Assembly (NCBI RefSeq): GCF_003130255.1
Contig: NZ_NRCN01000001.1
Location: forward strand, 744,001 to 808,000
DNA length: 64,000 nt
Origin: Aggregatibacter kilianii
GTDB taxonomy: Bacteria > Pseudomonadota > Gammaproteobacteria > Enterobacterales > Pasteurellaceae
Reading direction: 5' to 3'
In this document: one piece after another, positions 1 to 7,691 of the stretch
Layout: every line of letters starts with the position of its first letter
Numbering within the stretch: the first letter of the stretch is position 1
Made by a program: the position numbers and the translations under genes
The notes under the pieces: model-generated
The model's input: the letters and a program-made list of their open reading frames with translations, nothing else
The model's database searches: none
Told to the model about the DNA's origin: nothing

Positions 1-262
1 AATCCGCATAATCGTTTTCATCTTCACAATAAAAGAAAGAGTGCAAGTGCAAACCGTCTTCGTCTTCAAAAAAACGCGCGGATGCTTCGATGTCTTCTAA
101 TTCCAAGAAAGAGGCCAAACTTTGGCCTAAACTTTCCTGCAAGGTTTCCCGTTCTTCTACGGTCGGTTCAATTAAATCAAGCCAAATGGCGGTGTTTAAC
201 GGCTCGGCAGATTCGTCGATACGAACTAAGCGAGCATCTTCAAGGGCAAAGGCATTTATCAT
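1..262 (-). CDS. corA: CorA magnesium/cobalt transporter, N-terminal part (cut by window start)
   Basis: The reverse strand from ATG at 262 reads openly to base 1 and gives the first 87 residues. They begin MINAFALEDARL and contain the block ELEDIEASARFFEDEDGLH, which matches the N-terminal cytoplasmic domain of enterobacterial CorA almost word for word. CorA is the pentameric inner-membrane channel for Mg2+ and Co2+. The visible part lies in the Mg-sensing cytoplasmic funnel; the membrane helices and the GMN motif lie outside the window. The gene has an unusually long leader with its own promoter and a possible leader peptide. Product identity is clear although about 70% of the protein is missing. 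Confidence 0.93.
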   Translation of the reverse strand, partial: MINAFALEDARLVRIDESAEPLNTAIWLDLIEPTVEERETLQESLGQSLASFLELEDIEASARFFEDEDGLHLHSFFYCEDENDYAD

Positions 263-572
263 TTTGTCATACTCCCGATTGGACTACGCACAACGCAATG
301 AACAAACAATCAAACGAATAAATCATTACCAAGTTTGGCGATCAAAAGTGCGGTCGTTTTTACGCGTGTTTTTCAACGACTAAAAAGAAAGCGGTAATGA
401 TAAAGGTATTGCAAATTTTCGTCTGACGGAAAAGATGCCGAAAAAGAGAAAGGTAAACGAAACTTACCAACGAAACCATCGCCGATAAGTGAGACGGGCG
501 ATAGTTACAGTGAAAACTCTATTCGGTATCGACTGTGACTGTCCAAAGTGTGTGTCCTCTTGTTACTAAATC
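263..572 (-). promoter_or_regulatory. Long 5' leader of corA
   Basis: About 310 bases separate the corA start from the predicted transcription start near 572. The leader holds a 39-codon open reading frame (479 to 360). It also holds a hairpin with an 8-bp stem (476-483 with 497-504, 13-base loop) whose downstream arm contains that frame's start codon. Salmonella corA and mgtA leaders carry short peptides (CorL, MgtL) that couple translation to Rho-dependent termination. A similar arrangement here is inference. The conserved core of the Gram-positive M-box was not seen. Confidence 0.5.
360..479 (-). CDS. Putative 39-residue leader peptide upstream of corA
   Basis: An ATG at 479 opens 39 codons ending in TAA at 362-360, entirely within the corA leader and 97 bases before the corA start. 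The peptide is hydrophobic in its second half (residues 25-35 are rich in F, I, L and V) and has basic residues in the middle (R14, R18, K21), like a small membrane peptide. No convincing Shine-Dalgarno sequence precedes it, and its start codon sits in the arm of a hairpin, so translation may be conditional. The position recalls CorL of Salmonella, but no sequence similarity was recognised. It may be a chance frame. Confidence 0.35.
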   Translation of the reverse strand: MVSLVSFVYLSLFRHLFRQTKICNTFIITAFFLVVEKHA

Positions 573-579
573 GCGCGCA

Positions 580-608
580 ATGTTACGCCTGAAAGGCTAC
601 TTCGTCAA
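580..608 (-). promoter_or_regulatory. Sigma-70 promoter for corA
   Basis: Reading the reverse strand, TTGACG (608-603) is followed after exactly 17 bases by TAACAT (585-580) and then a GC-rich discriminator, TGCGCGCG. This is close to consensus and faces corA. An inverted repeat (GGCGAAGG at 609-616, CCTTCGCC at 628-635) lies immediately upstream of the -35 box. Confidence 0.7.
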
Positions 609-683
609 GGCGAAGGAGAAAAAATCACCTTCGCCGAATAACACGTTCAGGTTCAAAAAATACCGCAAAATCTCACCGCACTT

Positions 684-1484
684 TTAATCGATATTCCACC
701 AAATCAACGCCCATTTGCGCTGGCCGTGTTTAATAGGTTCGTTATTTTGTTGTTTTTGGCGATAAAATGCCGTTAAGCCCTGCTTTTCTTTTTCATTTAA
801 CGGGCCAAGAGAAAATTCTACGGAACCGAGCAAATCCTCATAGGTTTCTCCCATAAAGCGACCGGATTCCGTTTCAATGAAGCTCAGGTTCGCTTGAATG
901 CCTTTTTGATAAAGTCGATTCAGCAAATAAATATAGGTCGGAAAACCGATGTCTTCGCGTCCGATCGCGGCAAATACGCCCTCATCCAAAAAATGACGTT
1001 GCGTCACGGAAGTGAGATACACCCGTTTTTTTGCTTTGGCACAGAGTTTCTCGATCATGTCGTCTAAATCGTCCACCAAGGTGGAACGCGACGCTAAAAT
1101 CACATCCACTTGCGGCACATCGTTCCAATCCTCGGCCCAAGAACGACGAATCAGATTTAAATTCGCCAGTTGCAGTTTTTGTTTATATTCCGCCAATACA
1201 TCCAACATCCCCGTGCTATAATCCAAGGCATATACTTGGCTGCCTTGCTGTGCCAAAGGAATGGTGAACGTGCCTGGTCCACAACCGATATCAAGCACGG
1301 TTTCGTCAGGTTGCACCTGCATAGTTTCCAATAGTTGTTGATTATAACGGCTGGCTTTCCCCACCAGATTTTCCGCCATCTTGGCTGCTTTCTTGTCCCA
1401 TTTTTCAGGTGGCAAATTGTAATGGTTGCAGGCAATGAGATGTTGTTTGTAAAGCTGGTTGAAATCAATGTCGTAAATGGTCAT
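684..1484 (-). CDS. Class I SAM-dependent methyltransferase
   Basis: The 266-residue protein contains the SAM-binding motif I LDIGCGPGTF at about residues 64-73. An acidic residue ends the next strand (YALDYS near 83), as in the Rossmann-fold methyltransferases. The N-terminal 60 residues carry an IACNHYN segment that I cannot link to a substrate. It is cytoplasmic by composition. The gene stands alone between acrB and the corA promoter. The fold is certain, while the methyl acceptor (small molecule, RNA or protein) cannot be told from sequence. Confidence 0.8.
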   Translation of the reverse strand: MTIYDIDFNQLYKQHLIACNHYNLPPEKWDKKAAKMAENLVGKASRYNQQLLETMQVQPDETVLDIGCGPGTFTIPLAQQGSQVYALDYSTGMLDVLAEYKQKLQLANLNLIRRSWAEDWNDVPQVDVILASRSTLVDDLDDMIEKLCAKAKKRVYLTSVTQRHFLDEGVFAAIGREDIGFPTYIYLLNRLYQKGIQANLSFIETESGRFMGETYEDLLGSVEFSLGPLNEKEKQGLTAFYRQKQQNNEPIKHGQRKWALIWWNID

Positions 1485-1574
1485 GGCATATCCTAAAAAT
1501 GTGGTTGATTTTGGTGATAGATTTTACTGCAATGTTATATGCTTTGAAATATAACGTTAAAAAGATTTAACGCA

Positions 1575-1610
1575 GAAAAAAACCGCACTTTGATTGCTCA
1601 AAAGTGCGGT
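1575..1610 (-). terminator. Uptake-signal hairpin terminator of the acr operon
   Basis: ACCGCACTTT (1582-1591) faces AAAGTGCGGT (1601-1610) across a 9-base loop. On the reverse strand the stem is followed by a run of seven T residues. It lies just past the acrB stop codon, so it is an intrinsic terminator built from two opposed uptake signals. Confidence 0.85.
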
Positions 1611-1631
1611 AAGTTCTACAAACATTCGGGA

Positions 1632-4600
1632 TTAATGGTTAATTTCACCTTCAATCGGTTTAATGTTTTCATCAAATTCCGGTAGCGGTTTGTGTTCGCT
1701 TGCAACATAGGAATAAATGACCGGCAACACAAACAGGGTAAACAACGTACCAACCGCCAGGCCTGAAACAATCACGATACCGATACTGAAACGGGACACC
1801 GCGCCTGCGCCTGTGGCATAAAGCAACGGAATCAGACCGGCAATCATCGCTGCAGTCGTCATTAGAATCGGACGTAAACGCACTTTGGCCGCTTCGGTAA
1901 TGGCTTCAATACGGCTTTTGCCGTGATTGAGCTGCTCTTCTTTTGCCACTTCACACATTAAAATACCGTGCTTGGTGATTAAGCCGACCAGTGTGATCAA
2001 GCCTACTTGAGAGTAAATATTCAGTGTAGCACCGGCTTTGCCGACAAAACCGAATGCGTTTAACGCCAATAATGCGCCACTGATCGCCAACGGCACGGAA
2101 ATCATAATTACCATCGGGTCACGAATGGATTCAAACTGAATCGCCAACACCAAGAAGATGATAACCACCGCCAACACGAAAGTCACCGCTAACGCGTTGC
2201 CTTCTTGTACCAACTGACGCGCTTCACCTTTGAAGTCGTAGTTATAGCCTTGTGGTAACAATTCTTTTGAATTGTCTTGTAGCCATTGAATCGCATCCCC
2301 GATGGAAGCACCCGGCATTGGTACGGCACTAATCACCGCAGAGTTCAACTGACTGAAACGCGGCAAAGAGCTTGGTTGTGGCTCTAACGTCATGCTCACT
2401 AAGCTGCTGAGCGGCACAGAAGTTCCATTCGAAGCGGAAACATAGTAACTATTCCAGCTTTCCGGCGATAAACGGTTTTCGCGTTTCACCTGTGAAATAA
2501 TTTTATACGCACGACCGTCAATATCTACACGTTCGACCGTGGCGGCAGATAAGAAGCTCCCTAACGTAGCACTAATTTGTTGCATAGTAATGCCGTAAGT
2601 CCCTGCTTTTTCACGATCAATTTTGATGTGCATTTGTGCTGTATCAAATTTCAAATCCAAATCCGTATAAACGAATTTGCCTGACTTTTGCATAGCATCT
2701 AAAAACTTGCCAGCAACATTGGCCAAATCTTCATAGCCTTTTGAGGTGCTAATCACAAAACCAATCGGCGGGCCCTGTTCCCCGGTATCAATTTCCGGGA
2801 AAGCGAAACCACTGACGGACACTTCCGGAATGGCTTTAGCTTTGGTGTTTAACTCTTTCAACACGTCTGTTTGGCTTCTGGAACGCTCACTCCAATCTTT
2901 CAACGTCACCACGTTTAAGGACTGGTTAGTGCTTGGCACCCCTGAAATGGTCATCGCAAATTGTACTTCTTCCGTATCCGTTAAGATTTTTTGATACGGT
3001 GCCATGGCCGCTTGTACATAATCAACGTTCACGTTAGACGGTGCAGAACCGATAGCTAAGAAGGCGCCTTTGTCTTCCGTCGGCGTAAGTTCGGTAGAGA
3101 GCGAATTAAACAACACCGGCAATGTGGCAAAAATAACACCCGCAAATGCCAACATACACTTACGATTCGCCATCACCAAATCCAAGACATAAGAATATGC
3201 GTTGTTGACTTTGGTTAATGTGTTGTTAACACGTTCTTCCAATTTACTTGGTTTATCGTGATCTTTCAGCAACTTACTGGTCATCATCGGAGAAAGGGTT
3301 AACGCCACAATACCGGAAATAAATACCGCACCGGCGAGCGTTAGCGCAAATTCTTTAAATAACGTACCGGTAATTCCCCCCATTAATGCCATCGGAGAAT
3401 ATACTGCAATCAAGGCGATGGTCATGGAAATAACCGGAACGGCAATTTCGCGGGTACCGATAATCGCTGCTCGGAATGGCGTTTCACCCAGCTTAATATG
3501 GCGGTCAACGTTTTCCAACACCACAATGGCATCATCCACCACCAACCCAATCGCCAAAATCAAGGCCAACAAGGTCATTAAATTGATGGAGAAATCCAAG
3601 GACTGCAACATCATGATTACCCCGATAAGGGAAATCGGAATGGTAATCACCGGAATCAAAATCGCACGGAAGGAACCGATAAACATAGTGATCACGACCA
3701 ATACGATCAGGGTTGCTTCCATAATCGTTTTCACCACTTCATTAATGGAGTTATTAATGGCGATGGTACTGTTATATAAAATATCTGTTTGAATAGCATC
3801 CGGTAAGTTATTTTTGATGCTTTCATATAACGGAAGGATTTTTTCCGCCACGGTTAACGGGTTAGCTGAAGAGGTCGGATTAATACCCAACACCACCGAA
3901 TCGGAACCATTGGCTACTGCACGGGCAGTATCGCTTGATTTATTTAGCTCGACATCCGCAACATCGCGTAAACGTACGAGTTTATCGCCATCGGAAGAAA
4001 CAATCAGATTGCCGAGTTCATTTACCGATTTTGTGGTGGTATCCACTTTGTTTTTATATACCACATAAAAACCATTGTCGTTACCCGCCGCCGTTTGCAC
4101 GTTATTGGCGGATAAGGCAGACCTAACAGTGGCGGCAGATAAGTTTTGTGCTGCCATCTTTTTCGGATCCAACCAAATGCGTAAGGCATATTCGGACGCA
4201 CCGAAAATATCCACGCTTGCCACCCCTTCAACGGTAAAGAATTGCGGTTTCACCACACGTTGAATATAGTCGGTCACCTGGCTGGCATCCAATTTATTGG
4301 AACGGAAACTAATGTACATAATCCCCGAACCGCCGGTTGAAGAGGTCACCGATGGATCTTCAATTCCGCTCGGTAACTCGGAACGCACAGAGTTCACTTT
4401 CGCCAACACGTCGGCAAGTGCCGCATTCGGGTCGGTATTTAATTTCATTTTTACCGTAATAGTTGAACTACTTGGGCTACTGCTGGAAGACATATAGTCC
4501 ACGTTGTCCGCTTGAGCCACCGCTTCCTCGATTTTGGACGTCACGAACGCCTGAATCAAGTTTGCATCGGCACCGGGATAGACGGTTGAAACCTGAATTA

Positions 4601-4730
4601 CGGTAGTGGTCATTTTAGGATATTCACGCACTGCCAGTTTCGAAATTGCCTGTAATCCTAAAATAATGATTAACAAGCTAATCGAAACTGCGAGAACAGG
4701 ACGTCGAATAAATATATCGGTAAATTTCAT
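1632..4730 (-). CDS. acrB: RND multidrug efflux pump inner-membrane permease (AcrB-like)
   Basis: The 1032-residue protein has the full length and two-fold repeated layout of RND permeases. An N-terminal helix begins MKFTDIFIRRPVLA, then come a large periplasmic loop, a membrane bundle with GLVVDDAIVVLENV near residue 400 (the paired Asp of the proton relay), a second periplasmic loop and a second bundle with the ITLVGLITKHGILMCE segment. It exports drugs, detergents and bile-like compounds using the proton gradient, working with the fusion protein encoded just upstream and an outer-membrane channel not present here. It is the last gene of acrR-acrA-acrB. Closest in mind is the single AcrB of Haemophilus influenzae; MdtB-type pumps are the alternative. 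Confidence 0.9.
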   Translation of the reverse strand: MKFTDIFIRRPVLAVSISLLIIILGLQAISKLAVREYPKMTTTVIQVSTVYPGADANLIQAFVTSKIEEAVAQADNVDYMSSSSSPSSSTITVKMKLNTDPNAALADVLAKVNSVRSELPSGIEDPSVTSSTGGSGIMYISFRSNKLDASQVTDYIQRVVKPQFFTVEGVASVDIFGASEYALRIWLDPKKMAAQNLSAATVRSALSANNVQTAAGNDNGFYVVYKNKVDTTTKSVNELGNLIVSSDGDKLVRLRDVADVELNKSSDTARAVANGSDSVVLGINPTSSANPLTVAEKILPLYESIKNNLPDAIQTDILYNSTIAINNSINEVVKTIMEATLIVLVVITMFIGSFRAILIPVITIPISLIGVIMMLQSLDFSINLMTLLALILAIGLVVDDAIVVLENVDRHIKLGETPFRAAIIGTREIAVPVISMTIALIAVYSPMALMGGITGTLFKEFALTLAGAVFISGIVALTLSPMMTSKLLKDHDKPSKLEERVNNTLTKVNNAYSYVLDLVMANRKCMLAFAGVIFATLPVLFNSLSTELTPTEDKGAFLAIGSAPSNVNVDYVQAAMAPYQKILTDTEEVQFAMTISGVPSTNQSLNVVTLKDWSERSRSQTDVLKELNTKAKAIPEVSVSGFAFPEIDTGEQGPPIGFVISTSKGYEDLANVAGKFLDAMQKSGKFVYTDLDLKFDTAQMHIKIDREKAGTYGITMQQISATLGSFLSAATVERVDIDGRAYKIISQVKRENRLSPESWNSYYVSASNGTSVPLSSLVSMTLEPQPSSLPRFSQLNSAVISAVPMPGASIGDAIQWLQDNSKELLPQGYNYDFKGEARQLVQEGNALAVTFVLAVVIIFLVLAIQFESIRDPMVIMISVPLAISGALLALNAFGFVGKAGATLNIYSQVGLITLVGLITKHGILMCEVAKEEQLNHGKSRIEAITEAAKVRLRPILMTTAAMIAGLIPLLYATGAGAVSRFSIGIVIVSGLAVGTLFTLFVLPVIYSYVASEHKPLPEFDENIKPIEGEINH

Positions 4731-4743
4731 TCGCTGTTCCTAA

Positions 4744-5940
4744 TTAGAGATTGGTTTTACTTGCCGGTTGCGTGGTGCCAACGCCCTCTTCATCACTCAC
4801 AATAACGAGTGCGCCATTACTTAAGTTTTGCTGACCGCCGGTGATGATTTTATCGCCGATTTTCACTTCATCGCCTTTTAACTGGGCGTAAATACCTTGG
4901 CGGTCTTTCGTAAATACAGTAATTTGTTTGGCGCGATACATTTTGTTCACATCGCCTTGTTTAGCAAATTTCTCTTTTTCCTCATCAGAAAGTGCGGTCA
5001 AAATATAAAGTGATTCACCATACATGTTATAGCTCACCGCCACTTGCGGCACGACGATTTGGTCATATTCCGTCGACAATGCCACATTCAAACGGGTAAA
5101 CATACCGGACAATAATTTTGCACCGTCCTCCGGCTCAAACGTCGCTTGAACATCCACCAACCCCGTTGAAGAGCTGATAGCAGGCTCAATGGCTGTGACT
5201 TTTGCCGCAAAGGTTTCCCCTAAACGGGCATCTGCGGTCGCAGTAACTTTTTGACCAATACGCAACTCATCCAATAAATTCTGCGCAATAGAAAAATCTA
5301 CTTTCATGGAGCTACGATCTTCTACACGTACAATTTCCGTGCCGTTTGACACATACTGACCGACATTAACTTTCACAATACCGGCTTTACCATCAAAGGG
5401 CGCAACAATTTGACGACGTTCAATGGTAGCCTTTAAGGATTCCACGTTAGCCGCTTGCGCATCATAGGCCGCTTTCGCATTGTCTAACTCTTGACGGGAA
5501 ACACCGCCGCTTTTCGCCAGATTGGCATAACGTTGGTAAGTTTGGCGCAATGAAATCACTTGCGATTCGGCAGCTTGTAAACTGGCACGTTCTACGGAAC
5601 TATCCAACTCAACCAACAAATCGCCTTTTTTCACATTTTGGCCATTTGTCACCAAAACTTTTGAAATCGTACCCGCACTTTGCGCACTTAACATCGCACC
5701 TTGATTAGGACGAACCAAACCGGTGGTTTCAATCACAGGCGTCCATTGTTGGGTGGTAATGGTCATTGCCGTTACCGGTGAGGGAGTTTCACCTTGATTT
5801 GCCAAGAAATCCGCAATGCCTTTTGATTTCATATAATTCATCACAATCATTGCGATAAAAATGAGTACAAATATACCTAAAGTCAGTTTCAACAAAAAAA
5901 CGTGAGAACGCTTTGGTCTATTGGTTTGAGTTTGACTCAT
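4744..5940 (-). CDS. acrA: RND efflux periplasmic membrane-fusion protein (AcrA-like)
   Basis: The 398-residue protein has a single N-terminal membrane anchor (about residues 15-37) with no lipobox. A biotinyl-lipoyl half-motif (LSAQSAGTISKVLVTNGQNVKKGDLLVELD, split by a coiled-coil hairpin with VSRQELDNAKAAYDAQ) and a second lipoyl half (APFDGKAGIVKVNVGQYV) follow, then beta-barrel and membrane-proximal domains. It bridges AcrB to an outer-membrane channel. The stop codon lies 13 bases before the acrB start, so the two are translated from one message. Most AcrA proteins are lipoproteins, whereas this one is anchored by a helix. Confidence 0.9.
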   Translation of the reverse strand: MSQTQTNRPKRSHVFLLKLTLGIFVLIFIAMIVMNYMKSKGIADFLANQGETPSPVTAMTITTQQWTPVIETTGLVRPNQGAMLSAQSAGTISKVLVTNGQNVKKGDLLVELDSSVERASLQAAESQVISLRQTYQRYANLAKSGGVSRQELDNAKAAYDAQAANVESLKATIERRQIVAPFDGKAGIVKVNVGQYVSNGTEIVRVEDRSSMKVDFSIAQNLLDELRIGQKVTATADARLGETFAAKVTAIEPAISSSTGLVDVQATFEPEDGAKLLSGMFTRLNVALSTEYDQIVVPQVAVSYNMYGESLYILTALSDEEKEKFAKQGDVNKMYRAKQITVFTKDRQGIYAQLKGDEVKIGDKIITGGQQNLSNGALVIVSDEEGVGTTQPASKTNL

Positions 5941-5976
5941 AAAAAACTCCGTGAATATTATCTGTAACTAAAGTTA

Positions 5977-6543
5977 TTATTTTTGAATGGCACGCCAAGT
6001 ACGTTCGATAATCGACTCCAGCATATCCATTGAAACCCGTTGAGCAAATTGTTTGCACTTAAATGCAATATTGAGCGAGCTTTCCAACGAGATGGCAAAC
6101 AGTAAGTGAGGCGGCAAATCGCAGACCTCATCTACCTCTGCGGCTTTTGTACAAAAATCATGCCAAATGCCTTGGCTTTCCCATTCTCTGCAAATTTCGT
6201 GAAAGCCGGGTAGGGATTGATATTTTCCCATGTTGGCAACAATCGTCGGATCTTGTTCCAAAAAATGCCAAATATTCCACCACATTCGCCGATAGCGATG
6301 GAAAAACGATTGGCTTTCATCGTAATCTTTTCCCAAGGTTTCTTGGAAAGATTTAAAAATATACCGTGCGAACTGTGCCAATAATTCATCTTTATTCTTG
6401 AAATAAATATAAATTGTTCCCGGCGAAATCTTGGCTTCTTTGGCAATCTTGTGCATGGACAAGTTTGGCAAGCCAACTGTCGCCATCAAGTCATTCGTAG
6501 CAGTAAAAATCCGCTTGATCATATCGGTTTCTGACTGATTCAT
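5977..6543 (-). CDS. acrR: TetR-family repressor of the acr operon
   Basis: This is a TetR regulator with the helix-turn-helix LSMHKIAKEAKISPGTIYIYFKNKDELL near the N-terminus and a ligand-binding C-terminal domain. I prefer ATG at 6543 (188 residues), giving MNQSETDMIKRIF, because TetR DNA-binding domains normally begin a few residues before this helix. The frame stays open up to an ATG at 6609, but that extension contains an uptake signal and adds nothing typical. No good ribosome site precedes either start. It lies 36 bases before acrA, and a palindrome just upstream (6646-6663) is a likely operator, so it probably represses its own operon and is released by pump substrates. Confidence 0.85.
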   Translation of the reverse strand: MNQSETDMIKRIFTATNDLMATVGLPNLSMHKIAKEAKISPGTIYIYFKNKDELLAQFARYIFKSFQETLGKDYDESQSFFHRYRRMWWNIWHFLEQDPTIVANMGKYQSLPGFHEICREWESQGIWHDFCTKAAEVDEVCDLPPHLLFAISLESSLNIAFKCKQFAQRVSMDMLESIIERTWRAIQK

Positions 6544-6645
6544 ATAAGTTACTAATAAAACTGGGTTAATTGTTAGAAGTGCGGTTAAAATTTCTTTTAA
6601 TTTGCACATTTAGGTAGGTCACATACAGTAAATACAATACCACTG

Positions 6646-6663
6646 AATGAACGTTCGTTCATT
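6646..6663. promoter_or_regulatory. Palindromic operator upstream of acrR
   Basis: AATGAACG (6646-6653) and CGTTCATT (6656-6663) form a perfect 8-bp inverted repeat with two central bases. It sits about 100 bases upstream of the preferred acrR start. TetR-family repressors of efflux operons typically bind 16-24 bp palindromes at their own promoters, so this is the expected AcrR site. Its role is inferred from position and symmetry. Confidence 0.65.
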
Positions 6664-6692
6664 TTATTGTTTTTTTATCTTTTGGCAAGTTA

Positions 6693-6730
6693 AAAATAAA
6701 AAAGTGCGGTGATTTTTCACCGCACTTTTA
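6693..6730 (-). terminator. Uptake-signal hairpin terminator of ftsN
   Basis: AAAAGTGCGGTGA (6700-6712) pairs with TCACCGCACTTTT (6717-6729) in a 13-bp stem with a 4-base loop. On the reverse strand it is followed by TTTTTTATTTTT. It lies 16 bases beyond the ftsN stop codon. Confidence 0.9.
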
Positions 6731-6745
6731 TAGCAATCCCATTCA

Positions 6746-7588
6746 TTACATTCCAATGACAACGCAGTTAATCACGCTTTTGGCTTTTTCCTGCATTTTC
6801 ACTGCCGCATTTCGATCACCTGCAGGACCGACTATCACGCGATTCCAATCAGCACTTGCATTAACTCGAGCATTTAAACCGAGAGCACTTAATTTAGCCT
6901 GTAATGTATCGGCTTGTGCTTTATTTTTGAATGCACCGCATTGCAAGCCATAACGTCGTTCCCCATTATTCGTGGTTTGTTGTGACACCGGTTGTGGAGC
7001 CTGTTGCTGCGGCTGAGGTTGTGGTACCGGCTCAGGTTTCTTCTGAGGCTCGACTTTTACGGTTTGCTCCGCTTTCTTCTCTTCTTTTGGCGGTGTCGTT
7101 TTTTTGGCCTCTACCACTTGCGGTTTTGCTTGTGGTTGAACCGCCTGCTGTGTGACTTGCTGAGTCGGCTGCTGTGCGGGTTGTTGCGCGGTTGCTTGAG
7201 CTTCGGCTGCTTTGCTACGCGCCAATTCCGCTTGTTTTTGTTCTTCTTCCATGAGCGATAAAATCTTGCGTTGTTCTTCTGTCAGACGCATATTTTTATC
7301 TAACGACTTCGGATTATCATCAATCGGCACAGTGCGGGTTTCTAAGGCTTTAATATAGCTCCACACTTCTTCCGGACGATTTGGCAACACGCTTTTCGGT
7401 TGCGTTTTTTCTGTCGTTTCAACAGGCTGAACCACAGGATCCGGCGCTTTTTCTTTTAATAAATAAAGCCCAAGACCAAAAGCTGCTACCACAACGGCCG
7501 CAATAATAAATAGCAAGGATTTGTTATTTTTTTTCTGTTTCTTCTTTTTCTTTGCACCGCCACGGGCGGCGTAATCACGTTGAGCCAC
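6746..7588 (-). CDS. ftsN: Cell division protein FtsN (SPOR domain)
   Basis: The 280-residue protein has a short lysine-rich cytoplasmic tail (residues 1-23) and one membrane helix (about 24-45). A long periplasmic linker rich in Q, P, K and A (about 110-205) leads to a C-terminal SPOR domain (about 208-280, RRYGLQCGAFKNKAQADTLQAKL) that binds denuded peptidoglycan. This is the FtsN plan: a late divisome protein that activates septal wall synthesis. It lies downstream of priA, as near other gammaproteobacterial priA genes. The Q/P linker is low-complexity and probably variable in length between strains. Confidence 0.88.
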   Translation of the reverse strand: MAQRDYAARGGAKKKKKQKKNNKSLLFIIAAVVVAAFGLGLYLLKEKAPDPVVQPVETTEKTQPKSVLPNRPEEVWSYIKALETRTVPIDDNPKSLDKNMRLTEEQRKILSLMEEEQKQAELARSKAAEAQATAQQPAQQPTQQVTQQAVQPQAKPQVVEAKKTTPPKEEKKAEQTVKVEPQKKPEPVPQPQPQQQAPQPVSQQTTNNGERRYGLQCGAFKNKAQADTLQAKLSALGLNARVNASADWNRVIVGPAGDRNAAVKMQEKAKSVINCVVIGM

Positions 7589-7691
7589 AATAAAACCTGT
7601 TTAATCTAACTAAAATAATTAACTATATGACAATAAAAAATTCCGCTAATTCTACTGAAAAATTGCTTTATTGACTACAGCAAAGCCAAAA

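Noticed and set aside
263-572. M-box or manganese riboswitch in the corA leader
   Set aside because: None of the conserved core sequences of those riboswitches could be found by reading.
609-635. Inverted repeat GGCGAAGG/CCTTCGCC as a terminator of the methyltransferase gene
   Set aside because: No T run follows on the reverse strand, and it is placed directly against the corA -35 box. More likely a promoter-upstream element or chance.
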